A DNA stretch of 43,495 nt, taken from Planctomycetaceae bacterium (lineage in GTDB: Bacteria; Planctomycetota; Planctomycetia; Planctomycetales; Planctomycetaceae). This document shows, in pieces, positions 25,784 through 34,883 of this stretch. Where the stretch lies: the NCBI GenBank assembly GCA_028284885.1, contig JANQQW010000215.1:1-43495 (forward strand), in the 5' to 3' direction. A program made the position numbers and the translations under genes. The notes under the pieces were generated by a model, which made no database searches, was not told where the DNA came from, and was given only the letters and a program-made list of their open reading frames with translations. Within the stretch, counting starts at the first letter, position 1; each line of letters opens with the position of its first letter.

Positions 25784-26830
25784 TCAGCGTTGCGGGCCGG
25801 TCTGCTTGATCTTCGCGATCCGCTTGCTGAACTTCTCGATGGCCCGGCGGTACTGCGGCGGGAAGTTCTCCTCGAGGAGGTTGTCGACCTTGGTCTCCTC
25901 CTTGGGCGGCAGGGAGCCCCACTTCTGGGCCTTGGCTCCCCCCTTCTCGTCGACCTCTCCAGGCCCCTTGCCACCCATGATGTTGCTCTGCTGGGCCGGG
26001 CTGCCGGACTTCTTGTCCCCCTTGCCCTGCTGGCCGCCGCCACCGCCGCCACCACCGCCCTGCTGCTGCTCGATCTTCTCGATGATCTTGTCGAGGGCGG
26101 CGATGATGCGGTCCTCTCGCTTCTGCACACGCTGGCCGGCCCGACCGAGGTCGAGCCGTCGTTCGACGTCCGACATCAGCTTGGCGACCTCGTCCAGCGA
26201 GTCCGGCTTCAGCCCCTGCAGCTCGTACTGCATGAGCGTCGCCACCGTGCGGTAGCGAGCCGGAACGTTCTCGGTGTTCTCGAGAAGTGCCGTCAGCGTC
26301 TTCAGGCCCTCCTCGCGTTCCAGCAACTGCTGCTCGCAGACGGCCCGGTTGAACAGGACGCCCGCGGGATCGACGACGGCGGCCGGATCGACCTCCTCCA
26401 ACGACCACAAGGCCTCGTCGTACATGCGGCGCTGCACGAGGTGCCGACCGTGGAAGGCCCGCAGGTTCTGCAGCAGGAACTCGTCCTCGATCTCGTCGAG
26501 GAAGTCGGCGTCCGGGGGCAGCAGCGAGGCGTTCTCCAGTCGGCACTCCTCGACGAAAGTCCGCGTCGGCTCGTGGGCCACGGCGAACGTCACGACGAGT
26601 CGGTCGAGAAGTCCGGACCCGTCCTCCTGTTCCGGCACGTCCGCCCACGGGGCGAGCGCCGCCTTCCGCTGCTCGTCCGACAGCTCTCCCTGCCGGGCCA
26701 GCCAGTCGAGCACCTTCGACTTCAGCTCGTCCACCTTCGGGGCGGCGAAGACCGTGTCGGCCGCCGTCGCCGTGCGGAACGACCCGGTGAGCAGCACGGC
26801 CACAACGAGGCCGGTTGCGATGCGTGTCAT
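25784..26830 (-). CDS. Secreted helical protein with poly-Gly tract
   Basis: 348 residues; AGGAG seven bases before the ATG; signal peptide MTRIATGLVVAVLLTGSFRT to about residue 24. Residues 25-235 are helical with TPR-like spacing (RRMYDEALWSLEEVDPAAVV and LFNRAVCEQQLLEREEGLKT). A short coiled coil (AALDKIIEKIEQQQ) runs into nine consecutive glycines and a Gln/Gly/Lys/Ser-rich linker, then a conserved-looking tail (NFPPQYRRAIEKFSKRIAKI). No enzyme motif is seen. It follows the PGEGx-repeat gene by 49 bases and probably works with it in the envelope part of the MoxR cluster. Confidence 0.75.
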   Translation of the reverse strand: MTRIATGLVVAVLLTGSFRTATAADTVFAAPKVDELKSKVLDWLARQGELSDEQRKAALAPWADVPEQEDGSGLLDRLVVTFAVAHEPTRTFVEECRLENASLLPPDADFLDEIEDEFLLQNLRAFHGRHLVQRRMYDEALWSLEEVDPAAVVDPAGVLFNRAVCEQQLLEREEGLKTLTALLENTENVPARYRTVATLMQYELQGLKPDSLDEVAKLMSDVERRLDLGRAGQRVQKREDRIIAALDKIIEKIEQQQGGGGGGGGGQQGKGDKKSGSPAQQSNIMGGKGPGEVDEKGGAKAQKWGSLPPKEETKVDNLLEENFPPQYRRAIEKFSKRIAKIKQTGPQR

Positions 26831-26879
26831 GATCGACTCCTGTCCTGACGTTGTCGTCGGGTCGGTGAAACGGTGGACG

Positions 26880-28847
26880 TCACTGGTTGCGGCCGGTGGC
26901 CAGGTCGTAGGCGGCTCGCTGAATGGCAGCCTGCCGGCGGCCGAGACCCTGCAGCTGCTCCAGAATGTCGTCGGTCATCGCCTGCTCGCCATCGACCTGT
27001 CGGCCGAGCAGCTTCGTCCGGCGGTTGACCCGCTTCTGCAGCGAACGGAGCATCTTCAGCTCGGCCAGCTTGTCGACGAGGGCCGGGTCCGGCGGCTCGC
27101 CCTCCATCGGCGGGGGCGGCTCGCCTTCCTTCTTCTTGAGCTTCTCCAGTTCCTTCTCGAGGGCCTCGACGAGTTCGGCGAGAGCCTCCTCGATGTCCTT
27201 CTCGATCGCGATCGTCACCTCGCCCACGTCGGCCTTCGGGTCGTCCTCCGGCATCTGCGGGTTCAGCCGTCGGGCGACGAGCAGGATGTCCTCGCGAATC
27301 TGCTCGACCGCCTCGGGGAAGGCGACCGAGGACCCCTCCTCCTTCAGGATGTTGAGCGCCTTGTCCGCCTCGACGGCGATGTCGGCCTCGTCGCCCGAGA
27401 GGCGAGCCGATCGGCCGATCTCGACCGTGCCGAACTCCTTGACCACGCTGAGCTGAATCGTGCCCCGCGTGACGGCCCGCTGCATCTCGAGCATCCGCTC
27501 GAACCGCGAACGGAGGGCGGCGAGGAGCAACTTCTTCTCCTCTTCGCGAAGCTGACGGAGAATCTCCTCGAGCTTCTCGCGGGCCTTGGCGAGTTCTTCT
27601 AGGGCCTTGTCCTGGTTGCGGGAGGCGGCGTCGCGTTCACGACGCTTCAACTCCTCGATGGCCCGCTCCATCTCCTTCTTGGCTTGTTCGATGTTGTCGC
27701 GGCCGGGCGTCTTGTCCGGGTTCTCGTCACCCGGCTGTCCTTCGCCCGGTTGTCCTTCACCCGGTTGACCCTCACCGGGCTGACCTTCACCCGGTTGCCC
27801 TTCACCGGGCATACCTTCGCCCGGCATCCCTTCGCCGGGCTTGCCCTCGCCAGGTTTGCCCTCTCCCGGCTTGCCCTCGCCAGGCATCCCCTCTCCGGGC
27901 ATGCCTTCTCCCGGCATCCCCTCACCGGGCATCCCCTCACCGGGCATGCCCTCGCCAGGCTTGCCTTCACCCGGCTTGCCTTCACCGGGCATCCCCTCGC
28001 CCGGCTTGCCCTCTCCGGGCTTGCCTTCGCCTGGCATCCCCTCACCGGGCATGCCTTCGCCAGGCTTCCCTTCACCCGGTTTGCCCTCACCGGGCATCCC
28101 TTCACCGGGCTCGCCCTTGCCAGGCTCACCTTCACCCGGCTTGCCTTCCCCGGGCTCTCCCTCGCCGGGCTTGCCTTCACCCGGCTTGCCCTCGCCCGGC
28201 TTGCCTTCGCCCGGTTGGCCGTTCTCGGCGGCTCGGGCGGCGTCTTGGCCGTCGATCTTGTCGATCAGGTCCTGGGTCTGCTGCTTGATCCGTTCCTGCT
28301 TGTCGGCCAGCTCGATCGGATCGCCGCCACGCTCGACGTCGGCCCGGTTCGTCCGCTGGTTCCGTTCGATGCGGGTGATGTCCCGGATGAGATCCTCGAT
28401 CCGCTTCTGCTCGAGGCGGTTCTTGTCGAGTTCCTCGCCACTCTCCAGCAGCTTGAGAAGCGTCTTCAACTCCGCGATGACGTCTTCCTGCCGTTCGAGG
28501 GCGTTGCCGAACTGCCTCGTCTCGAGCAGCGCGACGATCACCTCCATCCGCTGGCGGACCTGCTGTTCCTTGCTGCGGTCGTAGGTCCGCCGCAGGATCT
28601 CCGCCTGCTCCGGCTGCACCTTCTCGAGGTACCGCTGCATCCGCTGCATGTTGTCCTCGAACTGCCGGAACCGCTGCGCGAGGATGTCCTGGTCCTGCTC
28701 CAGCGGCGTCTTGTCCTCCGCGTCCGTCTCCGCCTCCGCGGGAGCCGACGCGGGAGCGTCCTCCTGGGCTCGGGACGGCAGGCTCGCGAGCGCCGGGATC
28801 AGACCCAGCAGCACGAGCAAGAACCAGCGGCGTCGCGTGTTCGGCAT
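26880..28847 (-). CDS. Secreted coiled-coil protein with 33 PGEGx repeats
   Basis: 655 residues from the ATG at 28847, chosen because GGAGG lies eight bases upstream and a signal peptide ([20 protein letters not shown]) starts there. Residues 30-205 are charged helices likely to form coiled coils. Residues 212-376 are 33 tandem pentapeptides PGEGx, with x being K, M, E or Q and two units slightly changed. Then come highly charged helices (about 385-470, [16 protein letters not shown]) and a helical C-terminus with [20 protein letters not shown]. The repeat is Gly/Pro-rich but has a period of five, so it is not a collagen triplet. It may be an extended spacer between two coiled coils in the periplasm. 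Confidence 0.82.
   Translation of the reverse strand: MPNTRRRWFLLVLLGLIPALASLPSRAQEDAPASAPAEAETDAEDKTPLEQDQDILAQRFRQFEDNMQRMQRYLEKVQPEQAEILRRTYDRSKEQQVRQRMEVIVALLETRQFGNALERQEDVIAELKTLLKLLESGEELDKNRLEQKRIEDLIRDITRIERNQRTNRADVERGGDPIELADKQERIKQQTQDLIDKIDGQDAARAAENGQPGEGKPGEGKPGEGKPGEGEPGEGKPGEGEPGKGEPGEGMPGEGKPGEGKPGEGMPGEGMPGEGKPGEGKPGEGMPGEGKPGEGKPGEGMPGEGMPGEGMPGEGMPGEGMPGEGKPGEGKPGEGKPGEGMPGEGMPGEGQPGEGQPGEGQPGEGQPGEGQPGDENPDKTPGRDNIEQAKKEMERAIEELKRRERDAASRNQDKALEELAKAREKLEEILRQLREEEKKLLLAALRSRFERMLEMQRAVTRGTIQLSVVKEFGTVEIGRSARLSGDEADIAVEADKALNILKEEGSSVAFPEAVEQIREDILLVARRLNPQMPEDDPKADVGEVTIAIEKDIEEALAELVEALEKELEKLKKKEGEPPPPMEGEPPDPALVDKLAELKMLRSLQKRVNRRTKLLGRQVDGEQAMTDDILEQLQGLGRRQAAIQRAAYDLATGRNQ
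27720..28214 (-). repeat. 15-bp coding minisatellite, 33 units
   Basis: Exactly 495 bases encode 33 PGEGx units. Neighbouring units differ at third bases and in the codon for x, giving blocks such as five Met units in a row and five Gln units at the end. Such arrays change length easily by slippage without losing frame. Confidence 0.9.
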
Positions 28848-29005
28848 GGTTTCGACCTCCGCGCCCCGTGTCGCCGGGGCGTAACTCCGTGAGACCCTGT
28901 CGGGCATGTTCGCTCGCCGCCCTGCTCCGTCCGGGAGCGAGTCGGCGAACCGATCCAGACTACTCGATGGTTGGACGCTCGACGAGTGGCGATCGTTCCG
29001 AGGGA
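28848..29005 (-). other. 158-base gap inside the cluster, with hairpins
   Basis: This is the widest gap between the DUF58 gene and the lipid operon. It contains a hairpin CGCCCC/GGGGCG (28862-28881) and, around 28906-28950, arms GTTCGC and GCGAAC enclosing a GCTCC/GGAGC hairpin. It may hold an internal terminator or promoter splitting the run into two transcripts. Confidence 0.4.
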
Positions 29006-32000
29006 TCAGTCACCCAGCCCCTCGAGCTTCTTCAGGTCGCCGAGGGCGTCCCGAACCGACTCGTCCTGTGTCTTCTCCTTCAAACCCTCCTGACCGGTGA
29101 GAATCCCCTTCAGGTCCCGGTAGAACCGCAGGTAGCTCACGCGGTCCTCCAGGTCCTTGGCGATCTTCTCCAGCACGCTCAGCAACTCGTCCGATGCGAG
29201 CACGCTCTCCGCCACGTCGTCGGCGACCGCCGTCTCGTCCTCCAACCCCACCTTGAAGGCCCCCAAGGCCTTGTCCAGTCGGGGGAAGAGGTCGTCGTTC
29301 GCTCGCGCCAGCGGCGTGATGACGTCGTCTCGCATCACCTGAATCTGACGTTCACTGATGTCGTTGTTTGACAGCTCTTCTGCGATTTCGCGGAAGGAAT
29401 TCTCGATCGAACGGCACTCGCCCGCAGAGATTCGCACCTGCGGCAGGCTCCGGTCGACCACGAACCGAAGCGGCTTGTCCTTCTCCGTCACGTCGCCGTC
29501 CGCCAGCAGTTCGTCCCGCTCGCCCGCGGCCGTCTGCACGTCCTCCAGGTTGTCGCGGGACTCCTTCACCTCCTTGATCACCTGCTTCAACTGCTCCAGC
29601 AGGTCGAGTTCCCGGCTGTAGAGCATCGCCTGCAGGTCGGACTCCCCGACGATCTCGAACTCGAACTTGTCCGACCGCGTGGAGTGTGGGCCGTTCAGGT
29701 CGTCTGCGTCCTCCGCGTAGACCGTGACGACGAGCCGGTTCCCCGGCTGCAGCTCCAGCGGCCGCACGTCGAACCGCTCGGCAATCCGGTCGTCCCCCTC
29801 CTTGCCCTTCCCCTCGGTGGAGATCTCGCGGCCCCCCAGCGGCAACTCGCGGGGGTACTCGGTGCTGAAGTCGGTCAGTGTGATCGCCTCGTCGTTCTTG
29901 CCGCGGACGGTGACGAAGTTCTTCTGCTCGGCCTGCTTCAGATCCTCCTCGGTGAAGTCGAGCAGGCTCAGCTTCGCGCGCCACCGGTTGACCTGGGCGA
30001 CGAGGAACTTGTCGAAGTCGGCCGGCGGTCCCTCGAGCCAGCGGGCGTCGACCACGAGGCCGGTCTTGCCGACCTTGATCCGCACCTTGTCCCGGTCCTC
30101 GTTCCACGACTCCGTCCAGCCGACCGGCAGCTTCCACTTCAAGGTCTGCTTCCCGTCGGCCTTCTCGTTCTTCACGCTCAACAGGAACGACCGCACGTCG
30201 AAGGCGACCGGCGCGACGCGTTCGCGGTCCCCCTGCAGCTCGAAAAGCCAGCTGCCTTCGTTGTTCGTCGCGGTCGCGGCGATCAGCCGGTCCTGGCTCT
30301 CCGGCAGACCGGACAGCGGACGCGGGTAGTTCTCGAACTTCCGCACCATCCACGCCAGTTCCAGCGGCTGCTCGTCCGGCTCGCCCGCCTCGGCCTTCGG
30401 GCGGCCCCGCTCGACGCGGAACTCGAACCGGCCCTTCACGAGCCCGTGGTCGTCCAGAACCTTGCCGATGAACGGAATCTGGGCCCGCGGCGTGATGCGG
30501 CGGCCGATGTCCCGCGTCATCAACTCCTCGAACACCGGCCGCGTGTCCTCGACGCCGTCCACGACGAGCGTCTCCGGATCGACCGTCTCGATGCCGTCCG
30601 CGTCCGACAGGTAGACCCGCACCTTCGTCCCCGGGGCCAGCACGAACGGCTGTCCGAGGTCTCGGAACGGCTGTCGGGCACGCTCGACGGCCGCGTCCGT
30701 CAACTGCCGGGAGACGACGAACGGCAGGCGGCAGCCCATGCCGTCCGACATCAGGAAGTTCTTCACCACCTGCTCGTCGAGTTTCGTCTCGGTCCACTCG
30801 GCGAGCGGGTCGTCCACGTCGAGTTGCCGCAGCTCACCGTGCATACGTCCGGGGACGGGGTCGCCGATCTCGTCGAGGACAGGGCCGAACACGAGTTCGG
30901 AGTCGCCGAACGCGACGCGCGCTCCGACGATCGCCTTGTTCGTCGCCCCCTCGTAGACGAACCGCGTCTCCTCGAGCAGCGCCTGCGACTTGCCGGAGAC
31001 CCGCCGTCGCCGGCCCTCCTCGAGCACGTTCAGCCCCGAGTACCTCGGGAAGTCGCAGTCGAACACGGTCGAGTCGATCTGCGGCGGCTCGACGACCTCG
31101 ACCCGGTACTCCTGCCGGTTCGTGTAGTCGCCACCGGTGACCCACAGGTCGAAGCTCTCGTCGACGAGTTCCCGCTCGTAGGTGAAGACGGCCCGGGCGT
31201 TCTCCTGTTCGAGCAGCAACGGGTCCATCGCCGCGGCCTCGTCGAACAGCGTCTGGCTCTCCTCGCGAATCTCGTCGGCGTTCTCGGGATCCTCGGCGAG
31301 GATCGCCTCGATCTCGGCGACCTTCTCGAGCACCTCGACGTCGGCCGCCTTGCTCGCCTCGTCGCGGTCGCTCTTGCCGTCGTCCTGCCGGTACCGCACC
31401 CACACGCGGTCGGGGATCTCGAACGGCTTGCCCTCGCGGTTCAGGCCCTCGGCCGGGACGACGATCCGCAGCGTCAGCCGGCTCCCCTTGGGGTGCTTGT
31501 AGACGCCCGGCTCGCCGTTCGTCGGTCGGCCGGCCAGTTCGTGCCCCTCGGGGTGGCGGAAGTCCTTCCGAACGTCGCCCGGCTGGGCGTTCACCCCGAC
31601 GGTCAGCTTCGTGTTCCGCTGCCAGTACTCCTGCTTGAAGGCGAAGTACGCGTCCGAGAAGCGCCTCGTTCCCTCGGGGTTCGCGAAGCAGAACGCCCCG
31701 GTGACCAGGAACAGCACAACGCCGAGAATCACGGCCCGGAGGATCGGCTTCCGGTCGAAGACGTCCCCCACCTCGATGCCGCGGGCGTCCTGCACGACCC
31801 CGCCGATCGTCCGGTCGAGCATCACCTGGCCCAAGTCGGTCACGTAGTCCGGCGGCACCTCCGACATCTCGACCGCCGTGATCAGACGGTCGTCCAGCTC
31901 GGGGAACCTTCGTTCCAGCACGAGGGCCAACGCCTTCGACCGGAAGCTCCGGGCGAGCCGGAACACGAGGAACGCGAGCACCGTCAGGACGAACAGTCCG

Positions 32001-32221
32001 ACGGTGACCAGCGAGTAGCCGATGCGGAACCACTGCGGCAGTTCCAGCCGGGTCACCCAGAACCAGAACTCGTTCAGCCCGTAGGCGAGCCAGAACAGGA
32101 AGCAGAGCAAGCAGACGACGAGGGCGACCCCCTCGACGACGACGTACATCTGGATCCGGCTCTTCAGACGCGAGAGCAGGCCTTCGATCTCGGGGCGAGC
32201 GGCGTTCGGTGTCGTGGACAT
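29006..32221 (-). CDS. Large DUF4175-like membrane protein of the MoxR cluster
   Basis: 1071 residues; AGGAG eight bases before the ATG. Two membrane helices near the N-terminus (about 25-52, [20 protein letters not shown]; about 66-90, [20 protein letters not shown]), the segment [18 protein letters not shown], and a third helix near 160-178 ([17 protein letters not shown]). The large remainder should be periplasmic: beta-rich domains (about 200-830) and a charged helical C-terminus (about 880-1071) likely to form coiled coils. The layout resembles the DUF4175 proteins found after vWA genes in MoxR/Bat operons; I place it there by architecture and context. No catalytic motif seen. It starts 16 bases after the vWA gene. 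Confidence 0.78.
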   Translation of the reverse strand: MSTTPNAARPEIEGLLSRLKSRIQMYVVVEGVALVVCLLCFLFWLAYGLNEFWFWVTRLELPQWFRIGYSLVTVGLFVLTVLAFLVFRLARSFRSKALALVLERRFPELDDRLITAVEMSEVPPDYVTDLGQVMLDRTIGGVVQDARGIEVGDVFDRKPILRAVILGVVLFLVTGAFCFANPEGTRRFSDAYFAFKQEYWQRNTKLTVGVNAQPGDVRKDFRHPEGHELAGRPTNGEPGVYKHPKGSRLTLRIVVPAEGLNREGKPFEIPDRVWVRYRQDDGKSDRDEASKAADVEVLEKVAEIEAILAEDPENADEIREESQTLFDEAAAMDPLLLEQENARAVFTYERELVDESFDLWVTGGDYTNRQEYRVEVVEPPQIDSTVFDCDFPRYSGLNVLEEGRRRRVSGKSQALLEETRFVYEGATNKAIVGARVAFGDSELVFGPVLDEIGDPVPGRMHGELRQLDVDDPLAEWTETKLDEQVVKNFLMSDGMGCRLPFVVSRQLTDAAVERARQPFRDLGQPFVLAPGTKVRVYLSDADGIETVDPETLVVDGVEDTRPVFEELMTRDIGRRITPRAQIPFIGKVLDDHGLVKGRFEFRVERGRPKAEAGEPDEQPLELAWMVRKFENYPRPLSGLPESQDRLIAATATNNEGSWLFELQGDRERVAPVAFDVRSFLLSVKNEKADGKQTLKWKLPVGWTESWNEDRDKVRIKVGKTGLVVDARWLEGPPADFDKFLVAQVNRWRAKLSLLDFTEEDLKQAEQKNFVTVRGKNDEAITLTDFSTEYPRELPLGGREISTEGKGKEGDDRIAERFDVRPLELQPGNRLVVTVYAEDADDLNGPHSTRSDKFEFEIVGESDLQAMLYSRELDLLEQLKQVIKEVKESRDNLEDVQTAAGERDELLADGDVTEKDKPLRFVVDRSLPQVRISAGECRSIENSFREIAEELSNNDISERQIQVMRDDVITPLARANDDLFPRLDKALGAFKVGLEDETAVADDVAESVLASDELLSVLEKIAKDLEDRVSYLRFYRDLKGILTGQEGLKEKTQDESVRDALGDLKKLEGLGD

Positions 32222-32237
32222 CGCAGGTCTCCTCGCC

Positions 32238-34883
32238 TCAGGCCAGTTTCAGCAGTTTGCGGGTGAGCCACTCGACCGAGAGCAGGCCCACCAACAGGTA
32301 CAGCACGAGACTCGTGTCCCACAGCTTGTCCCGCCGTTCGTCCAGCACGATTCGCCGCGACCGCTTCACGAAGAACGTCGGGATCGACTCGGCCGCCGCC
32401 TCGACGACTCCCTCGGATCCGTCGCGACCCTCCAGCGACACGTAGAAGTTCCGCTTCGCCTCGTTACCCAGCTGTTCGAGCAGCCGGGCGTTCTGCTGCG
32501 GGTCGTCGGTCTCGAGGTTCGGCACGGTCACGCTGATCGACCGCTCGACGGTCTCCGAGGCACCGGGCACCTGCAGGGAGACCGTGTACTCCGAGTCCGG
32601 GCTGGCGACCGCCGCGCGGAACGTCCCGCTGTAGACGCCCGGGCTCTTCGGCACGGGCCGCAGAACGGGGTCCGGCGAGACCGGGCGGCCGTTCGGATCG
32701 ACGACCCGCATCGTCACGGACTCCATCTCGACCGGTTCGTAGTCGACGTCGAGCAGCCGGGCCCGCATGACGACCGTCTCGCCGAGGAAGTACTTCGACC
32801 GCTCGGCGTCGAACATCACCCGGCCGCTCCCTTCCTTCAACCGGCCCTTGCTCGCCTCGCGGACCATCTTCACCCAGAAGTTGTCGAACCGTTCCTCGCC
32901 GAGCGACCGCAGCCGCCAGATCTCGGAACTGCCGAGGTACAGCACCTTGCCCAGGCCGGGCGTGTGGCTCGCCAACAGGACGTGCGGACCGGCGGCGCTG
33001 CGGGCCCGCGGGTTGGAGAAGTGGGCGTACACGACCGTGCCCCCCTTCGTCCCGACCGTCGGGTAGCAGCGGTACATCCCCTCGAACTCCTTCCAGGCGT
33101 TCGTCGACTCGACCGGGTCGTCGGCGATCTCGAGGAACTCGGCGTTCTCGGCGTCCCGCGTGAAGGCGGGTTCCCACGGCTGGGCGTCCTCGTCGTCGAG
33201 GTTCACGTTCAGCAGCAGCGCCTCCAGAACGACGGGGTACATGTCCCGGACGACGTCGAAGCTGTTGTCCGCCGAGACCAGCTCGGGGGTGTGCACGTCG
33301 CCGGCGACGAGGATCAGCCCGCCCGCCCGGCTGGAATTCCACTCGGACAGGTACTCGCGTTCCTCGACGGAGAGTGCCGTCCAGTCCGGGTCGAAGCCGA
33401 TCACGACGTCGATGTTCTCGTTCAGCTCCGCCTTCGTCGGGAAGCTGGTCAGCAGGTCGTTGTTCGACTCCTGGCTGACGAGGTTCACGTCGGCCGCATC
33501 GACGGTCTGCAGCCAGACCCACAGGTCGATGCCGGCGTGTCGGGTGAACATGTTGCGGGCGAAGCGGTAGTCCCGCATGGGCCCCCCCGCGACGATGAGC
33601 ACGCCGGTCGGCTTGTCGCTGACCTCGACGACCCGCTTCTCCTCCAGCTTGCTCGCCCCGCCGGCCGGAATCCGCCGCTCGGGCGTCACGCGGACCACGT
33701 ACTCCAGCTTGCCGGCCACCGAGTTCGTCCGTCGGAACGGAATCTCGACCTCGCGGCCGTCCTCCGGCAGGTCCAGCACGACCGGGTTGTCCCCCTCGTC
33801 GACCGAGACGCTCTGCAGTTCGGCGTCCGGGGCGTCGGCCGGGCGGGCCAGCAACTCGACCGCCACCCGCTTGTCCGTGAGGTTCTGCCCGGAGACGTAC
33901 GCCTTCAGTTCATACGGGTCCTCGACGCGGACGAGACTGGGCGTGACGAGGTTGGTCACTCGGATCGTCGGGGCACGACGGGTGGTCCCCACGCCGACGG
34001 TGACGAACCGGATGTTCTGCTTCATCGCCTTCCGCTTGGCGGGGTCGGGGTCGCTGCCGGCGTTGTTCGACCCGTCCGTGATGACGACCACGCCGGAGAA
34101 CGTCTCGGACGCGTACTCGCGGACGACGTCCCGCATGGCGTCCCCCAGCCGGGTGTTGCCACCGCGGAGCTCGAGGTGCTCGTCCCACGCGATCAACTCG
34201 AACGGGTCGGGCTGCTCGTCGTCGCCGTCGCTCGCGTCGTCCGAGTCCTCGGCAACGGCTTCCGCGTCGGTTTCGTCCTCGCCGGCCTCGTCGTCCGCAC
34301 CGTCGTCCGTTCCCTCGGCGTCGTCCTCACGGGACTTCCGCTTGCGGGCGGCGATCGTCTCGGAGTCCAGCACGGGCAGCGTCGCGATGCGGTCGTAGAG
34401 CTTCTCGCCGAACGCGTAGACGTGCACCTCGTGACGCTCGCGGAGCGTCTGGATCATGTCGGACTTCTCGAGCAGCTGCCGGGCGACCTCGATCCGCGAC
34501 GGCACGCCTCCCTTGGCGGACGGCGAGTCCGGGTCGGCGTCCTGCAGGGTGTTGTCGAGCTCCATCGACGGCGAGACGTCGACCAGCACGACGACCCGCG
34601 ACGGCGAGACCGACTCCTCGGCCGTCCGCTCGTGGAAGTCGAACAGGATCAGGATCAACCCGACGATGGCCGTCAGCCGGACGAGTGGCAGGAAGACCCG
34701 CCAGATGCTCTTCTGCCCGGCCGAGTCCCACGCGTAGAGGACGACCGAGCCGATCGCCAAGGCGATGAGCGCGGTGAGCAGACACTTGTCCTGCCAGGCG
34801 GAGAAGTCGTTCCAGTGCCTCTGCGGCTTGACGACCGTGGTGCTCGCCTGGGCGAGAATGGGGACCAAACCGTTCCAGATCAT
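32238..34883 (-). CDS. Large membrane protein with vWA domain and acidic insert
   Basis: 881 residues from the ATG at 34883, overlapping the BatA-like stop by four bases; GGGAG lies eight bases upstream. Two membrane helices (about 36-51 and 63-82) precede a von Willebrand A domain with the metal-site motif DVSPS (D102, S104, S106). The domain is interrupted by a very acidic low-complexity stretch (residues about 183-226) and resumes with WDEHLELRGGNTRLGDAMRD and VVVITDGSNNAGS. Residues 300-830 are beta-rich extracytoplasmic domains (for example DVVIGFDPDWTALSVEE), and a final helix (LVLYLLVGLLSVEWLTRKLL) returns to the membrane. It probably partners the BatA-like protein under control of the MoxR ATPase. 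Confidence 0.85.
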   Translation of the reverse strand: MIWNGLVPILAQASTTVVKPQRHWNDFSAWQDKCLLTALIALAIGSVVLYAWDSAGQKSIWRVFLPLVRLTAIVGLILILFDFHERTAEESVSPSRVVVLVDVSPSMELDNTLQDADPDSPSAKGGVPSRIEVARQLLEKSDMIQTLRERHEVHVYAFGEKLYDRIATLPVLDSETIAARKRKSREDDAEGTDDGADDEAGEDETDAEAVAEDSDDASDGDDEQPDPFELIAWDEHLELRGGNTRLGDAMRDVVREYASETFSGVVVITDGSNNAGSDPDPAKRKAMKQNIRFVTVGVGTTRRAPTIRVTNLVTPSLVRVEDPYELKAYVSGQNLTDKRVAVELLARPADAPDAELQSVSVDEGDNPVVLDLPEDGREVEIPFRRTNSVAGKLEYVVRVTPERRIPAGGASKLEEKRVVEVSDKPTGVLIVAGGPMRDYRFARNMFTRHAGIDLWVWLQTVDAADVNLVSQESNNDLLTSFPTKAELNENIDVVIGFDPDWTALSVEEREYLSEWNSSRAGGLILVAGDVHTPELVSADNSFDVVRDMYPVVLEALLLNVNLDDEDAQPWEPAFTRDAENAEFLEIADDPVESTNAWKEFEGMYRCYPTVGTKGGTVVYAHFSNPRARSAAGPHVLLASHTPGLGKVLYLGSSEIWRLRSLGEERFDNFWVKMVREASKGRLKEGSGRVMFDAERSKYFLGETVVMRARLLDVDYEPVEMESVTMRVVDPNGRPVSPDPVLRPVPKSPGVYSGTFRAAVASPDSEYTVSLQVPGASETVERSISVTVPNLETDDPQQNARLLEQLGNEAKRNFYVSLEGRDGSEGVVEAAAESIPTFFVKRSRRIVLDERRDKLWDTSLVLYLLVGLLSVEWLTRKLLKLA

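Noticed and set aside
27720..28214. Short regularly spaced repeats suggesting a CRISPR array
   Set aside because: The unit is 15 bases without unique spacers, lies within an open frame in exact multiples of three, and no cas gene is near.
27684..28892. Plus-strand frame with repeats across the PGEGx region
   Set aside because: A 15-base repeat stays open in several frames; only the minus-strand frame has a signal peptide, GGAGG site and non-repeat coiled coils on both sides.
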